A stretch of 64,000 nucleotides of DNA from Lacrimispora xylanisolvens (GTDB lineage: Bacteria; Bacillota; Clostridia; Lachnospirales; Lachnospiraceae): positions 124,001 to 188,000 of the forward strand of contig NZ_PTJA01000008.1 in NCBI RefSeq assembly GCF_002934545.1, written 5' to 3'. The translations under genes were made by a program, and so were the position numbers. Below, one piece after another: positions 56,359 to 64,000 of this stretch (positions are counted from its first letter, which is position 1; each line of letters begins with the position of its first letter). A model generated the notes under the pieces. The model made no database searches. It was not told where the DNA came from and was given only the letters and a program-made list of their open reading frames with translations.

Positions 56359-56775
56359 TTAACTCTCCTTTTTTTCCATTGACTTAGTGACCTCACCGAT
56401 CACATCAATGATCGATGACTGCCCCTGCTGCAAAACTACATCAAAATTACAATCTCCGGTGTACTGGATCTGGGTACAGGCTTCAATCATAAGCGGCGCA
56501 TTCAGTCCCGAAACCACCTTAATATTCCGCTCCCGTCCGATTTTAGCACCTGCATTGGTGGTTGTCCCGCCAAATACATCCGTAAAAATCAGGGACTTCT
56601 CCGGCATCCCGGCTGCATATTCATCCACCTTGGCGTAATACTCTGCAAACGTAACCTCCGGCAAAAGCGGGATTTCATGAACAAAATCAACGCTTCCCAT
56701 AATCATTTTCAGACTTTCCGTCAGCGCCTTTCCCCATCCTCCGTGAGTTAAGAGCAAAATCTGCGGTTTCTCCAT
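56359..56775 (-). CDS. dgaA: mannose-family PTS IIA component
   Basis: A 138-residue IIA with phospho-His11 in LLLTHGGWGKALTESL and FTDVFGGTTTNAGAK. It is the first gene of the dga operon. The ATG at 56775 has GAGGAGG upstream. Its stop is 1 bp before the IIB start. Confidence 0.93.
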   Translation of the reverse strand: MEKPQILLLTHGGWGKALTESLKMIMGSVDFVHEIPLLPEVTFAEYYAKVDEYAAGMPEKSLIFTDVFGGTTTNAGAKIGRERNIKVVSGLNAPLMIEACTQIQYTGDCNFDVVLQQGQSSIIDVIGEVTKSMEKKES

Positions 56776-56822
56776 CTCGTACCTCCTCATTCATCAGTTT
56801 TGTATATCTTTTAGTCATCCGA

Positions 56823-56851
56823 ATTGTAGCATACTACATTTTTCATGTCAA
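56823..56851 (-). promoter_or_regulatory. promoter and likely operator of the dga operon
   Basis: Minus strand TTGACA (56846-56851) and TACAAT (56823-56828) with 17 bp between, a strong sigma-A promoter. The palindrome TGTAGCATACTACA (56825-56838) overlaps the -10, where a repressor would block RNA polymerase. A related half-site TGTAGCA, read on the minus strand, is near the RpiR gene promoter (about 56986-56992). Confidence 0.7.
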
Positions 56852-57050
56852 TATTGTATTTATATTATTTTCACAGTTTTAATTATGTATTTTGCTACTT
56901 TTTTGTAATTATAACTTTTTTAATCAAGGAATATTGAATTATAAATCAGAATTATGATATACTTAATTTGAAATTCACTACATAACTGCTACAGAAATAA
57001 CAAAACGGCTTCCCTTTTCCGGGAAGATTGAAAGGAAGGCTGTATTTCAA

Positions 57051-57920
57051 ATGACAGAAAACTATGAACTTTTCACCTTAATGGCACGTATAGACGGCAT
57101 GTCCAACCAGTTCACCAAAACAGACTGGAAAATTGTACAATACATTAAAAAATCTACCCTGAAATTCATTGAACTCAGCGCTCAGGAACTGGCAAAGGAG
57201 ATCGGAACATCTGATGCCAGCATCATCCGTTTCGCTCAAAAAGTAGGATACTCCGGTCTGAATGAATTAAAATATACGATGCAGAAAGAAATCGACAAAA
57301 GTTCTTCCTCCGTAAACCATTCCGACTATTCCGCCCTTCTTAATGACTACAAGATGCTTCTGGACAGCCTGTTTCATTTAACCAATCCGGCAGACATCAA
57401 CCACACCAGAGAATTGATGTTAAAATCACGGCGGATCTTTATTATCGGACTGAATTTTAATCAGAATATAGCGGAGATAATTGCCCATAAATTTATGACA
57501 CTAGGTCTTACCGTACAGGCACTTACCAACTATGATACACTGAAGTTATATCAAAGTCTCTCTCAGGAGACCGATCTCTTTATCACCATATCGCTCTCCG
57601 GCAATCACAAACAGCTGGCTTCCATACTGGCCGATTTAAATAAAAATGGCAGCAGCGTCCTTCTCATTACCAATTATGAGAAGTCTCTCTGCTCTCCCTA
57701 TGCAAATATCACACTGGTGATTCCAAAGACAGACCTGCTTTTTAGCAGCAACACCATAACAAGGGAAATTCTGATACTGGTTCTATTTGATATGTTATTC
57801 CATAATTTCCTGTCTGAGGATGTAAAATCTTTCCAGTTTTTTCAAAAGGCTGCATCTTATTCCAGATTAAACAGCGATGATACCAGAGATGGTCTTCAAA
57901 AATTCATGGATCTTCTCTAA
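57051..57920 (+). CDS. RpiR-family transcriptional regulator
   Basis: A 289-residue regulator. The N-terminal helix-turn-helix has KTDWKIVQYIKKS, ELSAQELAKEIGTSDASIIRFAQKVGYSGLNELK. The C-terminal SIS domain binds a phosphosugar, with RIFIIGLNFNQNIAEIIAHKF and LFITISLSGNHKQLASIL. It is divergent from dgaA and most likely controls it in response to a phosphorylated sugar acid. In Salmonella this pathway is controlled by the sigma-54 activator DgaR, so regulation here differs. Confidence 0.92.
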   Translation: MTENYELFTLMARIDGMSNQFTKTDWKIVQYIKKSTLKFIELSAQELAKEIGTSDASIIRFAQKVGYSGLNELKYTMQKEIDKSSSSVNHSDYSALLNDYKMLLDSLFHLTNPADINHTRELMLKSRRIFIIGLNFNQNIAEIIAHKFMTLGLTVQALTNYDTLKLYQSLSQETDLFITISLSGNHKQLASILADLNKNGSSVLLITNYEKSLCSPYANITLVIPKTDLLFSSNTITREILILVLFDMLFHNFLSEDVKSFQFFQKAASYSRLNSDDTRDGLQKFMDLL

Positions 57921-57935
57921 CCTTACTTGCATTTT

Positions 57936-57992
57936 AAAAAGAGCCCGTGATTTTACAGGAATTTAAGTTTCCGTAAAACCGCGGGCTCTTTT
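57936..57992. terminator. bidirectional terminator
   Basis: AAAAAGAGCCCG (57936-57947) pairs with CGGGCTCTTTT (57982-57992), and an inner stem TTTTAC/GTAAAA extends it. It lies between the convergent RpiR and kinase genes. Confidence 0.85.
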
Positions 57993-59260
57993 CAGCCTTG
58001 GTCAGTAATAGCCCTTATTAGGATCTTTGATAAATCCGTAAAAAGTGATTCCTGTCCAAATCCACCAGATTTTGAAATTAATTTTATGTTTTTCCCTTTA
58101 TAAAGAGCTTCCGAGAGCACGACTCCTTTCTCTAATTCACAGATGGGAGAAATAGCTTTCATACCTGTCTGCTTTGCAAACTGATAAAGGAGATCACCTC
58201 CCATAAGAAATGCAGTAGCATCCAGTTCCTTATCTAACAAGGCTTCGATCATATATCCCATGACAGAAACAATCTCTGTCCGAAGTTGTTCCTGTGTAAT
58301 CCCATTTTCTTTTGCATATTGATAAGTGGCCTCCGGTTCACCTCGGCCGTTAGCATTTAAGATAACAACCGGATTCTCCTTACAGGAACGCAAAATTTTA
58401 TTTACCAGAGCATTGTCAGACCCGCTTCCGATCCAGGAACGGTCAAGCTTTTCTTTTGGCGTCAGAATGTACTGGGGTACACCTTTTCGAGTGGCATCCG
58501 CGCACTGGGCTAATGATACTGGATGGATACTTGCACAGGCGATGAACATATGAGGCAATAAAACTGGAGTTACCGGCTTTCTGCCCTGAATACCCAGCAT
58601 TTTAGGAAGGAGAGCCGCAAACCCTGCGCAGCCTGCCAGCAAGCAGGAAGCCGTTCCTGTCATAAGCGTACGGGCGATCCTTTCCATATCCTTGGATGTG
58701 CCTGAATCGTGTATCAGAATCCCTTCCTTATTCTTCCATTCTTCATCTTCGCAATGATGAATTACATGTGTTGGAATCAAAGTCTGTGAAGATATAATAC
58801 TCGGAATATGGGAATAAAGAACCGGATCAAACGGATCATTCCCAAAAATACTTTCCGCTATTGGTACACCATCTGCATAATGGACTCCGTTTTTTGTTAT
58901 CCTGCCCATCTCAGGATAAGCAGGAATAAAATGAATCTGTTTATGACCACTGGCATTAAGTACAGCAGCAAGCTCCGCTCCGATATTACCCCGAAGCACA
59001 GAGTCTGTTTTCTTATATACATAGGGAATTCCGGCATCTATCGCCCGCTGGGTTATGGAAAACACCGTTTTATATGCCTGTTCCCGGTCCAAATGGCGGG
59101 TCTCTGTATTAATAACCAGAACATCAATATCCTGAGCAAAATCGGACATATTAAATTCAGAATCCAGAGTCACATAGGTAGCTGCCCCGTCAGCTGAAAG
59201 CTGAACGCCCGTATCCAGTGCTCCTGTGAAGTCATCCGATATTATCAATAATTTAATCAT
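57992..59260 (-). CDS. four-carbon acid sugar kinase family protein (OtnK-like)
   Basis: A 422-residue kinase of the former DUF1537 family, which phosphorylates erythronate, threonate or similar sugar acids. The start LLIISDDFTGALDTGVQLS is the family signature, followed by YKKTDSVLRGNIGAEL and IHFIPAYPEMGR. The C-terminal domain has FLMGGDLLYQFAKQ and LISKSGGFGQESLF for ATP binding. No PdxA2, OtnI or aldolase partner is near. It is divergent from a PrpR_N regulator that probably controls it. Confidence 0.9.
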   Translation of the reverse strand: MIKLLIISDDFTGALDTGVQLSADGAATYVTLDSEFNMSDFAQDIDVLVINTETRHLDREQAYKTVFSITQRAIDAGIPYVYKKTDSVLRGNIGAELAAVLNASGHKQIHFIPAYPEMGRITKNGVHYADGVPIAESIFGNDPFDPVLYSHIPSIISSQTLIPTHVIHHCEDEEWKNKEGILIHDSGTSKDMERIARTLMTGTASCLLAGCAGFAALLPKMLGIQGRKPVTPVLLPHMFIACASIHPVSLAQCADATRKGVPQYILTPKEKLDRSWIGSGSDNALVNKILRSCKENPVVILNANGRGEPEATYQYAKENGITQEQLRTEIVSVMGYMIEALLDKELDATAFLMGGDLLYQFAKQTGMKAISPICELEKGVVLSEALYKGKNIKLISKSGGFGQESLFTDLSKILIRAITDQG

Positions 59261-59501
59261 ATTTCTACCTTTTTCAGTATTTTGGAATGATCAGGTTCTT
59301 ATGATACCATACAATCGATTTTAAGAGAATAAACCCAGAGGCTGTTTTGGTTTATATATGAAACACCCGGAAAAAGAATCAATATTATTTCTAGTAAATG
59401 TATACATTTTTTATAAATATATAAAAACAGTACAAATTATGGTATAATGAATCTCAGATTTGTGTTTCAAATGAGAACGTTATAGGATAAGGAGGATACC
59501 C

Positions 59502-61286
59502 ATGTCTGATAAGATACGAATTCTGGCAATTGCACCTTATGAAGGTATGAAATCTATTATGTCAAAGCTTGCAGAGGAATATCCCAGCGTCGAATTGAAC
59601 ATCCTGGTGGGCGATCTAAAAAAAGGTGTGGAAATTGCCCAAAGTAATTTTTATGAGAATTATGATGTGGTTATTTCCCGTGGAGGTACAGCAAAGCTAT
59701 TGCGGCAATCCATCTCTCTGCCTGTTATTGAAATCCATACATCGGCATACGACATACTTCGTACGTTAAAGCTCTCCAATGCAGACACGAAAAAAGTTGC
59801 CATTGCCGGTTTCTCCAGTATAACAGAGCAAAGTCAGTTTCTAAAAGAGGTTCTTCCCTATCCCATTGATGTTTTTTCCATCAACTCAACAGAAGAGGCT
59901 TTACCAATACTAAAACATATTTCAGCTCTTGGTTATGAAGCAATACTCTGTGATATGATTACTTATACAACGGCGAGAAACCTTGGAATGGATGCATTTC
60001 TTCTTACCTCAGGAGTGGAAAGCATACGGGTTGCCCTCCATGCTGCACTTGAGTATTGCAGGTACTACACTCAGCTAAGAAGTGAAAATAATTTTTTCAG
60101 GAGCCTTGTAAAGCTAAGAGATATGCGTACCGTTGTTTTCGACAATGACGGGAAGCTGATCTTTTCAACCATATCAGAAACTGATACAACAATTATCGAT
60201 TCTCTGCACTTGGAAATTAACAATATACCTCTGGATGAAAAGCGCAATTTAATTTTCAGGAAAAACAACCTGATTTACTCTGTACAGGCTCAGCGCCTGC
60301 TTTCTGCAGGAACCGGTTATATTGCCTTTTACATTACCGTAAACAAAGCTCCTTCAAACGGTGCAAAAAGCGGCATCCAATACAGCAACCAGAGAGAGAT
60401 TGAGAAAGAGTTTTATGAAAGCATATACAGCGTCACTAATTTTTTCGCCCAATTTTACAATACCATTGATCAGGTCAACAAGGATTTATATCCGGTCATC
60501 ATTACCGGAGAGGAAGGCACGGGAAAGGAGCAGATTGCAAAAGCCATCTATCTGCGCAGCTCCGTTAAAGATCAGCCATTTATTGAAATAGACTGCAGCT
60601 TATTAAATGAAAAGGTGTGGGAATATTTAACCAGTCACCACAATTCCCCCCTCTGCAGCAGCGGGAGCACCATCTTTATAAAGAATATGAATTTATTAAG
60701 CGAAGAACGGCAGAGACAGCTTTGGATCAATATAATCGATACGGATGCCTGCAAACGGAACCGGCTTCTTATCTCCTTTCTCTGTAACTCCTACGGCATT
60801 ACAGATTCTGGCTCCATGGAATTTATTAACCGGCTGAAATTATTTGTTTTTACGCTCCCCACACTCAGAGCAGATGTATCCCGGATTGAGCCGATTGCAA
60901 ATCTCTATTTAAATCAGCTGAATATGGAAAATGATAAACAGGTTCTGGGTTTTTCACCAGATGCCATGGAAGAATTACAGCGCTATCACTGGCCCTATAA
61001 CTTTATGCAGTTCAGCAGGGTTATGAATAATCTTTTTGTCCTGTCCCAGGGACCATATATTGGAATCGAAGAAGTAAAAGAAGTATTGCACAAGGAAGTG
61101 ACTCTTACCTCCGCCTCCGCAAATGGTTATATGAATATGCTGAATTTATCTCAGCCACTGAATAAAATTAACCGGGAAGTAGCGCTCATTGTATTGGATA
61201 CGCAGAATGGAAACCACACAAAAGCCGCCAAAAGTCTGGGAATCAGCAGAACAACCCTATGGAGACTGATTAACTCTGATAATTAA
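59502..61286 (+). CDS. PrpR_N regulator with degenerate AAA+ domain
   Basis: A 594-residue regulator. The PrpR_N sensor (about 5-180) has VVISRGGTAKLLRQSISLPVIEI. A PAS-like region follows (about 195-290). The AAA+ domain keeps Walker A GEEGTGKEQ (Lys342), but Walker B is TIFIKNMNLL instead of the usual LFLDEI, and the GAFTGA loop that contacts sigma-54 is missing. The C-terminus has a Fis-type helix-turn-helix, NHTKAAKSLGISRTTLWRLI. It is therefore unlikely to act through sigma-54; a sigma-A regulator is more likely. AAGGAGG precedes the ATG. Confidence 0.88.
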   Translation: MSDKIRILAIAPYEGMKSIMSKLAEEYPSVELNILVGDLKKGVEIAQSNFYENYDVVISRGGTAKLLRQSISLPVIEIHTSAYDILRTLKLSNADTKKVAIAGFSSITEQSQFLKEVLPYPIDVFSINSTEEALPILKHISALGYEAILCDMITYTTARNLGMDAFLLTSGVESIRVALHAALEYCRYYTQLRSENNFFRSLVKLRDMRTVVFDNDGKLIFSTISETDTTIIDSLHLEINNIPLDEKRNLIFRKNNLIYSVQAQRLLSAGTGYIAFYITVNKAPSNGAKSGIQYSNQREIEKEFYESIYSVTNFFAQFYNTIDQVNKDLYPVIITGEEGTGKEQIAKAIYLRSSVKDQPFIEIDCSLLNEKVWEYLTSHHNSPLCSSGSTIFIKNMNLLSEERQRQLWINIIDTDACKRNRLLISFLCNSYGITDSGSMEFINRLKLFVFTLPTLRADVSRIEPIANLYLNQLNMENDKQVLGFSPDAMEELQRYHWPYNFMQFSRVMNNLFVLSQGPYIGIEEVKEVLHKEVTLTSASANGYMNMLNLSQPLNKINREVALIVLDTQNGNHTKAAKSLGISRTTLWRLINSDN

Positions 61287-61350
61287 AGAAAAAAAGGGAT
61301 ACACTAACTATCATTGATTAGCAAGACATAAACAATATAGGAGAAAAACA

Positions 61351-63990
61351 ATGCAAAAAGAATACTTATTGGAATCCAATGAAGTTATAAAACAGCTTGA
61401 TTCATCTCCTCATGGACTTTCAGAAGCCCAGGTTCGGGAACGTCAGGAGAAGTACGGCTTAAACAAATTAAAAGAGGGTAAAAAAACAAGTCTTTTGATG
61501 AAATTTTTAAAAGAACTGGCCAACTTTATGACAATTGTACTGATTGCTGCTGCAGTAGTTTCGGGAGCCACATCCATCTATGCAGGAGAAAGCATGATCG
61601 ATACTGTCATTATCCTGATTGTGGTGGTGATTAATGCAATTCTTGGTGTCTACCAGGAATCCAAAGCCGAATCTGCCATTGCATCTCTTCAGGAGATGAC
61701 GGCTGCCACATCAAAAGTCTTTCGAAACGGCAAGCTTGAAGTTATCCGCTCCGAGCAGCTTGTTCCTGGCGACATCATTGCTTTGGAAGCCGGAGATTCC
61801 GTTCCCGCCGATTCCAGATTATTGGAAAGCGCAAGTCTAAAGGCAGAAGAAGCCGCACTGACAGGCGAATCGGTTTCAGTTTCCAAGCATAGCGATGTGT
61901 TAGAAACCGGAAAAGGTGAAGTGGCCCTGGCAGACAGAAAAAATATGATTTATACCGGTTCTACAATTGTATATGGCCGGGGTAAGGCAATCGTCTGCTA
62001 CACAGGAATGGAGACGGAGATCGGTCATATTGCCGATGCCTTAAATACTGCAAAAGATGAAGAAACACCCCTTCAGATCAAGCTGAATCAGCTCTCCAAG
62101 GTGTTGTCCATTATGGTTCTGGGGATCTGCGCCTTAATGTTTGCTGTAAACATTATTCGAATTGGCGTTTCCGGTAACGGCATTCATCTGGAAGAACTGA
62201 TTGATACCTTTATGATTGCTGTTTCACTTGCTGTTGCTGCAATACCGGAGGGTCTGGCAGCGGTGGTAACCATTCTTTTATCCATTGGCGTGACTAAAAT
62301 GTCCCGTAAGCACGCGATTGTCAGAAAGCTGACAGCAGTTGAAACCTTAGGCTGCACCCAGATCATCTGCTCTGACAAAACCGGAACCTTAACACAAAAC
62401 AAAATGACGGTGGTAGAGCACTCCACTTCAGACGAACCCCTTCTTATGACGGCAATGGCACTGTGTTCCGATGCAGTCCTTGACCCGGACAGCCTTCAGG
62501 CGGTAGGAGAACCTACGGAATGCGCTTTGGTAAATGACGCGTATAAAAACAACTTATCAAAGCCGGAACTTGCAAAAGATTATGAAAGAATCGGAGAGGC
62601 ACCTTTTGATTCCGTAAGAAAAATGATGTCAACGGTGCACAAAAAGAAGGACGGCTCGATAATCCAGTTTACCAAGGGCGCACCAGACGAGGTATTAAAA
62701 CGCTGCAGCCATGCGTTTTTAAAAGGAAACATCGTAGCCATGACAGATGATATCCGCCATGATATCATGAAAGCTAACAAAGCAATGGCAGACCGGGCAC
62801 TCCGGGTTTTATGCGCATCCATACGAAACTGGGATCAGTCTCCCCATGACCTGGCACCTGAAGCACTGGAGAATGATCTGATCTACCTTGGGCTCTCCGG
62901 CATGATTGATCCAGTCCGTCCTGAAGTAAAGGCGGCGATTAAGGAATGCCAGAATGCCAGTATCCGCCCCATTATGATTACAGGCGATCACAAAGATACT
63001 GCTGTAGCCATAGCAAAGGAGCTGGGCATTCTTGAAAATGAGAGCATGGCTATCACCGGCGCGGAACTGGAAAAATTATCGGATGAGGAACTGGAGAAAA
63101 AGATTACCAGCTTTTCGGTCTATGCGCGGGTACAGCCAGAGCACAAAGTCCGTATTGTAAAGACATGGAAGAAGCTCTCTAAAGTAACTGCCATGACTGG
63201 AGATGGAGTCAACGATGCCCCAGCCATTAAAGAAGCCGATATTGGTGTGGGAATGGGAATCACAGGAACTGACGTAACAAAAGATGTTGCAGATATGGTT
63301 CTGGCTGACGACAATTTTGCCACCATTGTTGCAGCGGTTGCCGAAGGCCGAAGGATCTATGACAATATACGAAAAGCAATCCAGTTCCTGCTTTCCTCTA
63401 ACCTGGCAGAGGTAATTGCAGTATTTGTAGCAAGTCTCATTGGCTTTACCATTTTAAAACCGGTACATTTGCTTTGGATCAACCTGATCACGGACTGTTT
63501 CCCGGCTATTGGTCTGGGTATGGAAGCGGAAGAAGCAGATATTATGAAACGAGCCCCCAGAGACCCAAAAGACAGTATTTTTTCTGATGGCGTTGGTGTT
63601 GAAATCGCTTTACAGGGTTTTGTCATTGCACTCCTGACCTTGATCGCATACTTCGTAGGTCATTATGTGGAAAGTGGTGTTTGGGAAATCGCCCAAAGCG
63701 CAGACGGCATGACGATGGCTTTCCTGACATTATCTCTCCTTGAGATGTTCCATTCGTTTAATATGCGTTCCAGAACTCGTTCCATCTTTCATTTAAAAAC
63801 AAAGAACAGCTTTTTAAATGGTTCCCTGCTGATGTCATTTATTTTAACAACCGCAGTTATATACGTTCCCTTTTTAAGAAGAGCATTTTCCTTTGAGCAT
63901 ATCTCACTTCTGGAATATGTCGTGGCTGTGCTGATTGCAGTCTCAATCATACCGATTATGGAAATCGTAAAATTAATGAAACGCAGATAA
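61351..63990 (+). CDS. P-type calcium-transporting ATPase
   Basis: An 879-residue P2-type cation pump. The N-terminal SERCA-like start is SPHGLSEAQVRERQEKYGLN. The actuator loop TGES is in EEAALTGESVSVSK, PEGL in AVAAIPEGLAAVVTI (M4), the phosphorylated Asp342 in CSDKTGTLTQNK, hinge MTGDGVNDAPAI, and WINLITDCFPAIGLGME in M6. These ion-site residues match bacterial Ca2+-ATPases (LMCA1/YloB type). Ten or so helices. It is full length and ends 10 bp before the window edge. A weak AGGAGA site precedes the ATG. Confidence 0.93.
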   Translation: MQKEYLLESNEVIKQLDSSPHGLSEAQVRERQEKYGLNKLKEGKKTSLLMKFLKELANFMTIVLIAAAVVSGATSIYAGESMIDTVIILIVVVINAILGVYQESKAESAIASLQEMTAATSKVFRNGKLEVIRSEQLVPGDIIALEAGDSVPADSRLLESASLKAEEAALTGESVSVSKHSDVLETGKGEVALADRKNMIYTGSTIVYGRGKAIVCYTGMETEIGHIADALNTAKDEETPLQIKLNQLSKVLSIMVLGICALMFAVNIIRIGVSGNGIHLEELIDTFMIAVSLAVAAIPEGLAAVVTILLSIGVTKMSRKHAIVRKLTAVETLGCTQIICSDKTGTLTQNKMTVVEHSTSDEPLLMTAMALCSDAVLDPDSLQAVGEPTECALVNDAYKNNLSKPELAKDYERIGEAPFDSVRKMMSTVHKKKDGSIIQFTKGAPDEVLKRCSHAFLKGNIVAMTDDIRHDIMKANKAMADRALRVLCASIRNWDQSPHDLAPEALENDLIYLGLSGMIDPVRPEVKAAIKECQNASIRPIMITGDHKDTAVAIAKELGILENESMAITGAELEKLSDEELEKKITSFSVYARVQPEHKVRIVKTWKKLSKVTAMTGDGVNDAPAIKEADIGVGMGITGTDVTKDVADMVLADDNFATIVAAVAEGRRIYDNIRKAIQFLLSSNLAEVIAVFVASLIGFTILKPVHLLWINLITDCFPAIGLGMEAEEADIMKRAPRDPKDSIFSDGVGVEIALQGFVIALLTLIAYFVGHYVESGVWEIAQSADGMTMAFLTLSLLEMFHSFNMRSRTRSIFHLKTKNSFLNGSLLMSFILTTAVIYVPFLRRAFSFEHISLLEYVVAVLIAVSIIPIMEIVKLMKRR

Positions 63991-64000
63991 TAGCAGGCCG

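Overview
The window looks like a chromosomal segment of a low-GC, strictly anaerobic, sugar-fermenting Firmicute, most likely a Lachnospiraceae / Clostridium-like bacterium. The evidence is pyruvate formate-lyase with its radical-SAM activase, a clostridial 2[4Fe-4S] ferredoxin, the Firmicute gene order gdpP-rplI-dnaB, many AGGAGG-type ribosome binding sites, BglG/LicT-type antitermination, YesM/YesN-type two-component systems and a dense set of carbohydrate transport operons. I saw no rRNA, tRNA, IS element, prophage or CRISPR array. The species call is inference.

Layout. 1-5100: a small DUF1858 protein, then a pyruvate formate-lyase locus in which the enzyme is split. There is a 686-residue core, a 78-residue half-domain paralogue without the radical glycine, and a separate 81-residue glycyl-radical domain, followed by pflA, a ferredoxin and a class I amidotransferase. 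5100-12300: housekeeping and nitrogen genes (MerR-type regulator, dnaB, rplI, gdpP, a receiver-only response regulator, glnK, amtB). A 74-bp perfect palindrome lies beside dnaB, and an ANTAR-type antitermination leader appears to precede amtB. 12400-18700: a LacI-regulated phosphonate-type ABC transporter (PhnD, C, E, E) with a 5'-nucleotidase-like phosphoesterase. 18700-25950: topB, an esterase, a GH31 glycosidase and an AraC regulator. Two copies of a small-RNA gene sit between them on the minus strand, each with its own promoter, three small hairpins and a terminator.

25900-36600: an alpha/beta hydrolase, a MATE exporter, a galactofuranose-type sugar ABC transporter and an adjacent YesM/YesN pair that probably controls it. 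36700-43000: a bgl operon (antiterminator, PTS IIBCA, 6-phospho-beta-glucosidase, lipoprotein carboxylesterase). It carries two RAT-type RNA antiterminators, but the antiterminator gene is frameshifted inside its RNA-binding domain. 43200-52340: a methyltransferase, then a GH31 alpha-xylosidase-like enzyme with a MalFG-type ABC transporter, divergent from a second histidine kinase / AraC-type regulator pair. 52380-57920: a D-glucosaminate PTS operon (dgaA-F order) with a divergent RpiR regulator. 57990-64000: a four-carbon acid-sugar kinase divergent from a PrpR_N regulator with a degenerate AAA+ domain, and a P-type calcium ATPase.

Overall this is a chain of sugar-uptake modules, each with its own regulator, feeding a formate-producing fermentation. 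The strongest candidates for something new are the split PFL with its radical-less half-domain and the paired sRNA genes. The frameshifted antiterminator and the amtB leader are also worth checking.
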